Source of the DNA: Novakomyces olei
Taxonomy: Eukaryota; Ascomycota; Novakomycetes; Novakomycetales; Novakomycetaceae
Direction of reading: 5' to 3'
Assembly (NCBI GenBank): GCA_016906335.1
Contig: JADEYG010000009.1
Span: 1,169,001 to 1,233,000 of the forward strand
DNA length: 64,000 nucleotides
Below are positions 8,289 to 18,600 of the stretch, piece by piece. Each line of letters begins with the position of its first letter. Position 1 is the stretch's first letter. The translations under genes were made by a program, and so were the position numbers. Under the pieces are notes generated by a model. The model was not told the DNA's origin, made no database searches, and saw only the letters and a program-made list of their open reading frames with translations.

Positions 8289-10610
8289 CGTCTGTTATCA
8301 ACCACATTTGCTTTTTTAGGAGGAACTACCAGTTCCCAGGTGTTATTTTCTTTCATTGCATTTAATTCTTCTTTCATTGCATTTTCCCATTCGGACGCAT
8401 TTATGCTCAATCTTGCTTTTTCGGGCGTGAGTGGTTCAGACATTTCTGGTACAGTGTTAAGTGCGTGCAAATTATGCACGCCATCATATATTCCTGGTTT
8501 GTTTCGAATTCGCGTAGACCGTCTGCCACTTTCTGTAGTGGTACCAAGCGGTTCTTCAACGGTTTGCACATCTGGCTCAATTTCATTGATATTATTATTA
8601 TTTGACACGACTGTTTCTTCATCGCAGCTGGCGAATTCTTCGGGTACGCTTTCATCATAAATGTCAGAAACGCTGGAGCTCTGTGTTGAATCCAATGTTT
8701 CTGTAGGAGGAATTTCGTTATTGTCGCTGTTAAATTTGTTTTCATTTTCGTTTTCGTTATCAGTATGATTTTCGATAAATCCATCATCACGAACAGTATT
8801 ATGTTCATTGTATTTCAAATTTCGTGACGGTAATAAAATCCCTCCACTAGACAACAAACTCCCTCTTTTATCATCATGTGTGGAATATTGTCTTAATTCT
8901 TCCAATGAGAAATATTCATTTTCAAAGAATTTAACATCCCTGGAGATAATCATTTTGTTAGTCACAGGATTTCATAATCGAAAGAATTTTGCATTCGACT
9001 GATAACCGACCATAGCATATTTTTCTCCCCTGACAATTAATTTGTTTGACCTGTCGGGCTTGGGTTTCGAATAAACATTTCAACCAAAAACTCTCAACTG
9101 ATTCACTTGTGGTACTTTTCCGTAAACCATCTCGTAAGGAGTGCGTCCGTGAATTCGCGTTGGAACACGATTTTTCATGTAAACACTTGTGCGAACTGCT
9201 TCAGGCCAAAGGCATTCTGGAAGATTACTGCCGATAAGAGCGGTTCTGGCCTTGTCTAAAATTGTTCTGTTTGCGCGTTCAGCAACACCGTTTTGCTGAG
9301 GTGTATGCGGAACAGTTGTCTCAGCATTAATGCCTTTGTCTGTATAAAATTGTTTGAGCTCGTTATTGACAAATTCACCGCCATTGTCAGTTCGAATAAT
9401 TTTTACTCGCTTGTTAAATTATGTTTCAATTAAATTGACAACCGTTTTCACGAGTTGACACACTTCGCTTTTATTTATTATTTAGAATAAAATATACGAA
9501 CGTATAACCCGAGTAATTGTAGATAAGAGTCAAGAAATACCGCAATTTCTTTTGTGAACTCACGCGAACTTCACACACATCGCTGTGAATTCGTTCGAAT
9601 AAACTTGTTGTGCGGTCCTGTCGTTTTTCAAATTGTAGACGCGTAAATTTTCCCTGTGCGCATTTGTGACATGAAAATGTCGCCGGAATTTTAAGGTCAT
9701 TCAATTTTCCATTCGCACATCCGTTAATTAATTCTGATAAATAATTCAGGTTGACATGCATAAACCGATAATGCCATTGTTCAGCACTGTTTTCTGGTGT
9801 TGTAATTAAGGCACTTTGATAATCATTATTTTTATTGTCTCTTACAACCGTGTAAAGACCTCGTTTAATTTTTCCAGTCGTAATAATACTTCCGTTTGCT
9901 CTATCAATTATTTTAACTGAATCTTCGGCGGTAAAACAGACATAAATTTTTTCTCGACCTAGTTTTCTTATCGATAGCAAATTAAATTCAAGCTCAGGAA
10001 CCCACAGTGTTTCTTTCAAGTCAAGAACGATATTTGGCCCCAGTTGAATACTCACCGTTCCAAATGCTTTAGCAAGCGTTGTATCTCCAGCAGCGGTTTT
10101 TATATTAATGTTGCATGGATGCAGAGTACCTTTAAACATTGCTTTATTAAATGTCATGTGTGCTGTTGCTCCGCTGTCTAGTATCCATTCATTGGATTTA
10201 ATATTATCGATATTCATAAGAAGCGCACTAAAGTATGGTTGAACAATATTATTATTATTAAACTCCTTTTTGTTGCATGTTGCAACACGATGACTAGGCT
10301 TCCCACATCTGAGGCATTTATTCTGTTTTTTCCAGCACACGTCTTCCGTATGTCCAGATTTATTACAGAACTTGCAATTCATATTGGACGTCGCAACGTT
10401 TGCAGTTGTCTTAACACATTTTCGCGCAAATGACCGGACCCAAAATATTGCTTCTGCCAAACTCATCTTTATACATTTCTCTGGGGAACGTTGAGAGACA
10501 AAAGACTCGATTCCAGCACAATTCTCAATCGCATTAAAATATGCTGTGACAAAAAACTTTTCCAATTTTCCATAGTCGCGTGACATGGAATCAAACGTAA
10601 GGGGAAGTTG
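8289..10610 (-). pseudogene. Copia C gag end, protease, integrase and linker (fossil)
   Basis: Reading leftward from 10610, the parts are the Gag C-terminus and two CCHC knuckles (CKFCNKSGHTEDVC, CLRCGKPSHRVATC). Retropepsin LDSGATAHM and the integrase zinc region (WHYRFMHVNLNY, CHKCAQGKF) follow. Weaker remains of the integrase core come next, then an acidic linker ending in the sequence before reverse transcriptase (WELVVPPKKANV). It is a diverged relative of families A and B. Broken, with several breaks. Confidence 0.8.
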
Positions 10611-10615
10611 GTCGG

Positions 10616-10795
10616 TGTTGAATCTATAATTTCGAACGTGTTAATTTGAAACGTGTTGTATTCAATTTCGTTGGCCAACATAGTTCTATCTAGATCTATT
10701 TATAGTCTTCTCAATGACAGTCACAATTACCAGGGTAAACTTCATTTTTTTTCTAAGTAATCAGCTGCTGCACAAGCTTGATATACTTTCCTATA
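10616..10795 (-). repeat. 3' LTR of Copia B2
   Basis: 180 bp, family B ends, next to a polypurine tract at about 10796-10805. Confidence 0.88.
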
Positions 10796-10802
10796 CTCCC
10801 TC

Positions 10803-13800
10803 TCAAGCTTGTAATGATTCAATTCTAGAGTCCCCTTTCACCAGTTTTTGTCGCAAATGTATAAAAATCTTTTTACACAAAGGCTTTGTTAAAATATCCG
10901 CAAGCTGTTCTTTTGTAGATATATAATCAACAATTACTGTGCCGTTTTCCGTTAAATTGCGCAAAACATATATCGTACATCAAGGTGCTTTAGTCGTCTC
11001 ATTGGGCTTGTTTTATGCGCAATACAAATTGCGCTTTTGTTGTCGGAGCAAACACGAATTGGAGACTCAATTTTTAAAAGCTCCTTGGCCAGGTTGTAGA
11101 GACCTAATGTATGCACAATCGCCGTACAAGCACTTATATATTCAGCCTCGCATGTCGATAACGCAACAACTTTTTGTTTTGTTGACATCCAATGAATTAA
11201 TGAATTACCCAGAAACAATGCCATTCCCGAAGTGGATTTCCTTTCGTCTCTATCACTTGCGTAGTCGGCATCGCAATAAACTTTCATGACTGGTTCAACC
11301 GAATTGCTTTGATATTCCAGTCCCTTGTCTTTTGTATCCCTTAAATAAGCCGTGATACATTGAACCAGTTCGAGACATTCATCTGTAGGCTTTTCTTGAT
11401 ATCTTGCTGCGTGGGATACAGCGAAGGATATATCTGGCCGAGTGCATCTGCTTATCCAAAGTAGCATGCCAATCCATTTGCGGTACTTTTCATTGTTTAT
11501 AGGTTTCCCATTCAATTCCACGTAATTCCTTATGGGAATTCGTTTTTTAGGCAAGTCGTAGCAATCGAATTCTTTAATTATTTTTGTAATTGCTGCCTTC
11601 TGACTTATTTTCAAATTTCCAATTTTCTGATCATAACAAAATTCCATCCCAAGAAATTGATGAATCTTACCCAAATCTTTGACCTTAAATGCTCTTTGTA
11701 ATTTTTCCTTTGTTCGTTTCATTTCATTTAAATTCTCGCCCATAATAATAATGTCATCAACATAAATAAGCAAAAATAAATTACCTTGGGAGCTGTATAG
11801 TATACAGTCTTCGACCTTCGATTCCAAAATCCAATTTCCATTAACACTGTAAAAAGCTTTTTGTACCAACATCTAGGGGCCTGTTTTAAACCGTAGAGCG
11901 ATCTTTTCAATTTGCATACTTTTCCTGTTCCGTCGTCGAATCCTTCTGGTTGTTTCATATAAACGCATTCTTCTAATTCGCCGTTTAAGAATGCAGTTGT
12001 AACATCCATCTGATGAATATTCCATTTTTGCATTGCTCCATAAGCCAGTAAAGTGCGAAATGATTCTAAGGACATGGTCGGGGCGTATGTCGCTTGATAA
12101 TCTACTCCCTCACGCTGACCAAATCCCTTTGCAACCAATCGTGCTCGGTAACGTCCAACTTCCCCATCAACATTTGCTTTAGCTTTAAAGACCCATCGAT
12201 TTCCAATGACATTAGCTCCCTCTGGCGCGTTCACTAGTACCCAAGCGTCATTTTCTTTCATTGCGTCCAATTCTGTCTTCATCGCTAATTCCCATTCTGA
12301 TGCTTGCACGCTTTCTCTAGCTTGTTTCGTATTGGTAGGCTCAATTATACTGTCAATACTAATATGCGCATGATCGTATGGTCCTGGCAAACTACGTATT
12401 CGGGTTGAGCGTCTTTTACCATCGTCGGTCCATTTAGTTCCAAGCTCCTCCGTTTGCAATTCGGATAATTCAGAATTGTCATTAATTTTTGGACTCATAT
12501 TTTCTAGAGTATCTTCAAAACTTTGTTCCGATGCGTCCGAATAATTTTCAATTTGCTCGTCAATTTGCTCGTCATTTTGCTCGTCATTTTCCTCGTTATT
12601 TTCCTCGTTATTTTCAATTTGTATACCCTGCTGAAATTCAGACACATTTGACTGTTGCAAATTATTGACAGTAGAAATATCATTTCCAAGTGCTGGAATA
12701 AATGTTGTATTTTCAGAGCTGTTGATGGATTTATTTTCCACAGTTTCATAAAATTCTATTTCTTTAAATATTACATCCCTTGAAACAACAATTTTGTTCC
12801 TTGACATATTCCAAAGTCGATATGCTTTAGCATTGGATTGATACCCTACAAAGATATGGGGTTCACTTCTAGCATCCAATTTTCTTATATCGTTATGTTT
12901 GTTCAGGACATATGCAATGCATCCAAACACTCTCAAATGATCTAATAACGGAGGCTTTCCAAATATCATCTCATATGGTGTTTTATTAATTATTCTGCTT
13001 GGGCTCCGATTTTTCAAATACACACAGGCATTGACCGCCTCATCCCATAGCTTTTGTGGAGTCTTCCTTTGAATCATTGTAGACCTGACCCTGTCAAGAA
13101 TTGTTCTATTCGCCCTTTCTGCAACTCCATTTTGCTGCGGCGTATAAGGTGCGGATTTTTCATGAACAATGCCATTTTCGTTTGTAAACTTTTCGAAAGA
13201 TTTATTAATATACTCGCCTCCATTGTCACTCCGAAATCTTTTGACCTTAATTCCAAATTGCGTATAAATCATTTTGATCAAGTTCTGAAAACAATCATTC
13301 ACTTCGAATTTATTATTGATTGTGTTGACAAAAGTGTACCCACTGTTATCATCAATAAAAGTGATAAAATAACGATGACCAAGCGCTGATACTGGAAACG
13401 GCCCACAAACATCACTGTGCAATAATTCAAATTTGTCGGTTGCTCTCATTCGTCCTTCTGGGAATGGCTGGCGCGCCATTTTTCCTTCAATGCAATTTTC
13501 ACAACCAACATTTAAGTTGCTTCTATTAACTTCGTGTTGTATTTTCCCAGCACCAAGTCCTTTGGCGAGTTCAACCATATATCTCTCGTTTAAGTGCATT
13601 AATCGTTCATGCCAAAGATTTTGTCTGTCCTTTTTTGTAGCATATAGTGCAAGCATTTTTTTTTTAGGGGCATGGTCAACAATTTTTGTATCAACAGGAT
13701 ACAAATTATTTTCTTTATCAAAGTCTCCAAGCTTTCTTCCAGTTGTGTCATAAAGTACAGCTTTGCCTTTTGTGAAATAAACCGATATATGCTCATTATC

Positions 13801-14898
13801 GAGTGCGCCAAGTGAGATTAAATTGAAACCAAGCGATGGTACCCACAAGACATTTTTCAATAAAACTTGGTTATCCTCAGACAAATTTAAACTTATATTT
13901 CCGTATCCCAATGCTCTTAATTTTTCTTTTCCCGCAGCAAGTACAAAATGATGTTCATCACTATTATAACGTTTTAGATTGGTGAAGGCCAATTCATTGT
14001 CCGTCATGTGCTGCGATGCTCCACAGTCAAGAATCCATTTTGTGCTGATACTTTTGGAAATACTTGAAGACTTTATAAATGCCACACGATAGTAATGTTC
14101 AGACAATTTATTACTATCAGTTCTTCTCAAATTTTTGTCACAGTCCGCTCTGAAATGACCTTTCTCACCACAAATAAAACAGCTGCGATTTTTGAATCTG
14201 CAGTTAGTTTCGGTATGACCCTTTTTCTTGCAATATTTGCATATCGCAACACGAGAGGCTGCCAACGCCATTTCCGAGCTTAAGTTATCTCCATTATCTC
14301 CTAGCATTGCTTCAAGTACAATTTCTTGTACTTCTTTGAGATTAATATTCTTCGAACGCTCCCAGATACGTATCTCACTTTTGAGCGACTCGCAACCTTT
14401 TATCATATTTAGGTATATTTGACAAACTTCTTCAGCATGTAGGTCCTTTCGCAACTCGCGTAAACTCAGGATGAGACAGTTAAATCGTGTATTCAGTTCC
14501 GCAATTTGTCCCAAACCTTGTGTATGCAGTCCATACAGTTCGCCCGTAACTTGAACGATTAAGCGGTATCTTCTATCCAAGAAGACGGCATCAATGCTGG
14601 AGAGCAGTGATTTCGGTGTCAATGCCTTTTGACAAACATCGTCAAGGACTGGAACCGAAATTACCTCCTTAAGAGTAAGGAGAAGCATAGCCGACGTAGA
14701 TTTGTAGCCGATATCGTCGGTAAAATTCCCTTCAACTGAGGCATTTGGCATCACGTGTGCCAGTCCGTAAGTCTCAAGAATTCCGCCCAATTTCGATTTC
14801 CACTGAGGATACTCGATCAAGTTAGTTAACCTTGGAATAACCAGGAACGGCAAATCTCCATTTCCATGAGGTTTGAAAACCACTCCCGTGCTGCTCAT
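10803..14898 (-). pseudogene. Copia B2 Gag-Pol (fossil, about one break)
   Basis: Same domain order as B1: Gag, two CCHC knuckles, retropepsin, integrase, acidic linker, reverse transcriptase with YVDD, RNase H. It starts at the same MSSTGVVFKPHG. Apart from about one break the copy is B1-like throughout, so the two share a very recent source. Confidence 0.88.
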
Positions 14899-14903
14899 GT
14901 TTT

Positions 14904-14915
14904 AGACTCTTAATC
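14904..14915 (-). promoter_or_regulatory. Primer-binding site of Copia B2
   Basis: Same 12 bases as in B1, complementary to the tRNA-Lys(CUU) anticodon arm, directly inside the 5' LTR. Confidence 0.75.
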
Positions 14916-15096
14916 TGTTGAATCTATAATTTCGAACGTGTTAATTTGAAACGTGTTGTATTCAATTTCGTTGGCCAACATGGTTCTATCTAGATCTATT
15001 TTTAGTCTTCTCAATGACAGTCACAATTACCAGGGTAAACTTCATTTTTTTTTCTAAGTAATCAGCTGCAGCACAAGCTTGATATACTTTCCTATA
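14916..15096 (-). repeat. 5' LTR of Copia B2
   Basis: 181 bp; a few base differences from its 3' partner indicate slightly more age than B1. Confidence 0.88.
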
Positions 15097-15101
15097 GTCG
15101 G

Positions 15102-15439
15102 AACTTAGCATTTTTGTGTGAAACGACATAAAGCAATTGGCCAAATTTGTAAAGTTATTGTTGAAAGTGGTGATGTTTTTGGGATCTTCCAGCTTTAATG
15201 AGGCTAACTCGGCCGCTGTTTGAAAGACATAAGATGCAATATCTTTCTCAATAACCACTTCGATCTCCCGGAGAAGCTCTGTAGGACTGCGATATGCGCT
15301 ATTGACGTAAGGCAAGTATTCCTCCGTGGCGTTCCAAAGTTCGTCTTGCAGGATGACAAGAAATACTTTCGTTTCTTCGTTACCGGCGATTTCGAGGTTT
15401 TCGGGCTTTTCTTTGAATGGCACAACTTTCGACAAATGC
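15102..15439 (-). pseudogene. Copia C gag piece (fossil)
   Basis: The frame encodes part of a Copia Gag (EEYLPYVNSAYRSPTELL and FNNNFTNLANCF). It lies between Copia B2 and solo LTR H and belongs to Copia C. A similar decayed stretch occurs at about 38740-38886. Confidence 0.7.
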
Positions 15440-15444
15440 CAACG

Positions 15445-16076
15445 TGTAAGACGGTCCTTACAACTACAACCGCTGGAGGCCGGTCGTGTATAGTCTAAAT
15501 AGAAGTAAAGGAATTACAGAAACCAAGGGAACAGAAAGCGATTATTGTAAGGCTTACCAGGAGTAATATAATATATTACTCCCACTTTGAGATAATCAAC
15601 CCGTGAAGGGCGAGAGGCCTTCACGGGCAACTATAAACTAAACTAAGTTGCGGAGGAGCGGATGCTCCTTCGCATTCTAAACTACTCTTCCCAAGCTAAC
15701 TTATGCGAAGGTCGCACAAGTTAGAGAGGGAAGCTCTCAGCCTAAACTAGTCTATGGAAATAACTATGAATGTTCTCGCGCTAGCAGAGTGCGAAGGGTC
15801 GCACTCGCTAGCGTGCGAGAATGAGAACGGGAAGCGAGGTCCGTGCACATTGTGCATGGAGCCCCTCGCTCCCGTGGGCCAAGCTGGCTTAGTGCGCGTA
15901 CCTACATGCGCACTAAGACAACTTCTACGTCCCAAGACCATCGCGTTACGCGCCGACTGGTCTTGGGCCGCGTTGGCGAAGCTTGCGACGCGCGGACATC
16001 CCAAGTCCGACTACAGGCGTCGCCCCTCGCTTCCCAACCCGGTTGTCAGGAACTCGCCAAGGCGAGGATCATGACA
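15445..16076 (-). repeat. Solo LTR of the G3 Gypsy family (family H), inverted
   Basis: 632 bp with TG...CA ends and the target duplication CAACG at 15440-15444 and 16077-16081. It matches the two LTRs of Gypsy G3 (51071-51701, 57069-57699) with scattered differences, so it is an older insertion. Open frames on both strands here are by-products of its GC-rich sequence. Confidence 0.92.
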
Positions 16077-16081
16077 CAACG

Positions 16082-16222
16082 GTTTAAAAGGCGGTACAAT
16101 TCTTCACTCCAAGATGGATAGTAAATCAACCCTTCGAGCTGGGGAATTTTGATTATTGGTTGCTCTCTGGAGTTAATGACTTTCATTTTGTTCTCCGCCG
16201 GATTTTCAACTTGTTCCATTTC
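16082..16222 (-). pseudogene. Copia C gag start (fossil)
   Basis: The frame starts MEQVENPAENK at the inner edge of the primer-binding site and encodes the Gag N-terminus up to the LTR H insertion. A related gag start lies at about 39880-40023. Confidence 0.7.
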
Positions 16223-16234
16223 AGACTCTTAATC
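16223..16234 (-). promoter_or_regulatory. Primer-binding site of Copia C
   Basis: Same tRNA-Lys(CUU)-type 12-mer as in Copia A and B, between gag and LTR C. Confidence 0.7.
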
Positions 16235-16360
16235 TGTAGTTGTGAGCAATTTATGATTATTACTATTGTTAATTAATTTGTTGTTTGACTATTTATTAAT
16301 AGACGTTTCCCCCACTGTGGCTTAGATGTATTTATCAGAGTAGTTTGAGAATGTGCCAAG
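16235..16360 (-). repeat. Copia C 5' LTR, inner part
   Basis: Inner part of the family C LTR, cut by Copia A2; the outer part continues at 34341-34434. The last five bases, CCAAG, are the target duplication of A2. Confidence 0.8.
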
Positions 16361-16746
16361 TGTAGAAATTTAATTTGGCTTGTTGTAGAGAATAGTGTTG
16401 TATCTCCTTTTAGCTACTTTTGTAAGTCTACTGACGCTGTACTATATAGTTTTTTTGTTTTTTGGTTCCAGCCACCGAGTTACACTTTGGTAGCGCAAGC
16501 CTCTTTGTACTCAGTTCCAGCCACTCCAGCCACTCCAGCCACTCCAGCCACTCCAGCCACTCCAGCCACTCCAGCCACTCCAGCCACTCCAGCCACTCCA
16601 GCCACTCCAGCCACTCCAGCCACTCCAGCCACTCCAGCCACTCCAGCCATTCCAGCCACTCCAGCCACTCCAGCCTTTCCTCCTCTTTTCTGTAGCCAGC
16701 CTTCCTGTTCTTTTTCTGTGACGTCCAAGCTTGACATATTCCTATA
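16361..16746 (-). repeat. 3' LTR of Copia A2 with about 17 minisatellite copies
   Basis: 386 bp. The 9-bp minisatellite fills about 16519-16670. The 5' LTR of the same element has only about 4 copies. The pol frame runs from the RNase H end straight into this LTR. Confidence 0.9.
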
Positions 16747-18174
16747 CTCCCTCTCAAGCTTGTTGTCGTCACTTTCACGTGTTTCGCCTTTAAGTATCTT
16801 TTGTTGTAGGTAGTTAAATATTTTTTTGCACAAGGGCTTTGTAAGTATATCCGCCACTTGTTCTTTTGTGGAAATATAGTCCATAATAGTTCTGCCCTTC
16901 TCAGTAAGGTCCCGTAAAAACATGAAGCGCACATCCAGGTGCTTTAAGCGTCTCATAGGGCTCGCTTTGTGTGATACGTAAATTGCGCTGTTATTGTCCG
17001 AGCACACTCTTAGGGGGTGGTCCAGATTAAGTATTTCTTTGACCAGATTTTTTATTCCCAGTCCCGTTACAATTGCAGAGCACGCACTGACATATTCTGC
17101 TTCGCATGTTGATAATGCAATAATTTTTTGTTTTGAGGAACTCCAGTGAATTAGCGATGTTCCTAAAAACATTGCCATTCCTGATGTGGAGTGTCTGTCA
17201 GATGCTTCGCTAGCGTAATCGGCGTCACAGTAAATCGTAAGGGTGCAAGGGACAGTGTTGCTTTGGTATTCGATTCCAAGTTCCTTCGTGTCTCTTAAGT
17301 AAGTTGTAATTTGTTTAATTAGTTCCAGACATTCGGTAGTTGGGTTTTCTTGAAATCTTGCAGCGTGGGATACGGCAAATGCTATGTCTGGTCTTGTGCA
17401 TCTGCTTATCCATAGTAGCATTCCAACGCATTTTCGGTATTCCGTCTGCTCAATCGGTTTTCCATTTAACACAACGTAATTTTTAATTGGCGTCTTTTTT
17501 CTTGGTGTATCTTGACAGTTAATTTCTTTTACTGCCTTTGAAATGGCAGCTTTTTGGGTAATTTTCATGTTGCCGATTTTTCTGTCATAACTGAATTCCA
17601 TACCAAGGAATTGGTGAATTTGTCCAAGGTCTTTAATTTTAAAAGCCTGCCCGAGTTTTGTTTTCGTGTTATCGATTTCGTACATTTCTTCACCAATAAT
17701 AATTATATCGTCAACATAAATTAACAAAAACAAATTTCGTTTTGCATTGTGTAAAATGCAGTTTTCTGTTGTGGATTCCAAAAATCCTAAAGCTGATAAT
17801 GTTGCAAATAATTTTTTGTACCAGCATCTCGGGGCCTGCTTTAGTCCATAAAGTGACCGTAGTAGTTTGCAGGCTCTTCCGGTTCCATCATCAAAGCCTT
17901 CGGGCTGTCTCATAAAGACACATTCTTCCAGGTCTCCATTTAGAAACGCCGTTGTTACGTCCATTTGATGGATATGCCATTTCTTTGAAACGGCAAAGGC
18001 AAGAAGTGTGCGTAGTGATTCAAGGGCCATAGTTGGTGCGTAAGTTGCCTGATAATCAATACCCTCGCGTTGCGAAAATCCCTTTGCAACCAGCCTTGCT
18101 CTATATCGTTCAACTTCTCCTTGATTATTGGCTTTCGCTTGAAAAACCCACCGGTTTCCAATTATATTAGCTCC
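16480..18174 (-). CDS. Copia A2 reverse transcriptase-RNase H with LTR-encoded tail (element fossil)
   Basis: The frame holds reverse transcriptase (MDVTTAFLNGDLEE, LIYVDDIIII) and RNase H (YCDADYASEASDRHSTSG, RVCSDNNSAIYVSHK, ADILTKPLCKK). It has no stop before the polypurine tract. It continues through it into the LTR, across the minisatellite in the Ala-Gly-Val frame, and stops at 16480. The same read-in is seen in A5 (45466-46114), whereas family B stops before its LTR. Whether the tail is made is unknown. The N-terminal part of pol lies beyond the G1 insertion. Confidence 0.85.
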   Translation of the reverse strand, partial: GANIIGNRWVFQAKANNQGEVERYRARLVAKGFSQREGIDYQATYAPTMALESLRTLLAFAVSKKWHIHQMDVTTAFLNGDLEECVFMRQPEGFDDGTGRACKLLRSLYGLKQAPRCWYKKLFATLSALGFLESTTENCILHNAKRNLFLLIYVDDIIIIGEEMYEIDNTKTKLGQAFKIKDLGQIHQFLGMEFSYDRKIGNMKITQKAAISKAVKEINCQDTPRKKTPIKNYVVLNGKPIEQTEYRKCVGMLLWISRCTRPDIAFAVSHAARFQENPTTECLELIKQITTYLRDTKELGIEYQSNTVPCTLTIYCDADYASEASDRHSTSGMAMFLGTSLIHWSSSKQKIIALSTCEAEYVSACSAIVTGLGIKNLVKEILNLDHPLRVCSDNNSAIYVSHKASPMRRLKHLDVRFMFLRDLTEKGRTIMDYISTKEQVADILTKPLCKKIFNYLQQKILKGETRESDDNKLEREYRNMSSLDVTEKEQEGWLQKRGGKAGVAGVAGMAGVAGVAGVAGVAGVAGVAGVAGVAGVAGVAGVAGVAGVAGVAGTEYKEACATKV

Positions 18175-18179
18175 CTCTG

Positions 18180-18579
18180 TGTTATGGTTGTAGAAGGCGA
18201 AAGCCTAAAGGAGAACCCAATTGCCGGATTTCACGCCGGCTCTGGGACTATGAGAAAATTAAGAGATAGAACTGGGTTTAAAAGATTGGGTCTCCCCAAA
18301 GTTCGATTACACGTAGCGAGGAAAGTAGAAGCAGGACCTCTATTTATATCCTCGCTACGTAGAATATTCTAGAAACACTAACTACTTAAACGATTAAACA
18401 AACTAACAAGTAAAAGCAGTCAGAACAATAATAGTCAATAAATAATAAATAATAAGTAAATATTTAAATAAATATTCAATATTAAATAAAGACAACAAAC
18501 AAATAATAATATAGCGCTTCAATAGCGTCGGTGCTATCGAAGACGCAATAACAATATAGAAATAAATTAAATCGTAACA
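18180..18579 (-). repeat. 3' LTR of Gypsy G1
   Basis: 400 bp, identical by eye to 31011-31410. The stop codon of the JmjC ORF abuts its edge at 18580. It contains the TATA box and the self-primer partner ATTACACGT (+ strand, 18306-18314). Confidence 0.93.
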
Positions 18580-18600
18580 CTACTCTCCCCTCCCGAGGCG
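18580..18600 (-). promoter_or_regulatory. Polypurine tract of G1, overlapping the JmjC stop
   Basis: In element sense a run like CGGGAGGGGAGAGTAG ends exactly at the LTR. It encodes the last residues Gly-Arg-Gly-Glu and the stop of the JmjC protein. The copy at 46279-46295 has the same arrangement. Confidence 0.85.

Larger units (their letters stand above)
10616..15096 (-). mobile_element. Copia element B2, nearly whole
   Basis: A second family B copy, 4.5 kb, inserted in Copia C gag with the target duplication GTCGG (10611-10615, 15097-15101). The LTRs are 180-181 bp (14916-15096 is 5', 10616-10795 is 3') and differ at a few bases. The primer-binding site is at 14904-14915. It carries the same Gag-Pol as B1 with about one break in pol, and a shorter acidic linker repeat. 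Recent. Confidence 0.93.

Noticed and set aside
15747-16121. Overlapping open frames on both strands (repeated at 50028-50322, 51029-51400 and 56901-57398)
   Set aside because: They occur identically in every family H LTR and arise from its GC-rich sequence; no domain or codon evidence.
18182-18372. 62-100 residue frames in the G1 LTR (also 31015-31203 and 46538-46726)
   Set aside because: LTR sequence covering promoter and self-primer signals; no protein features.
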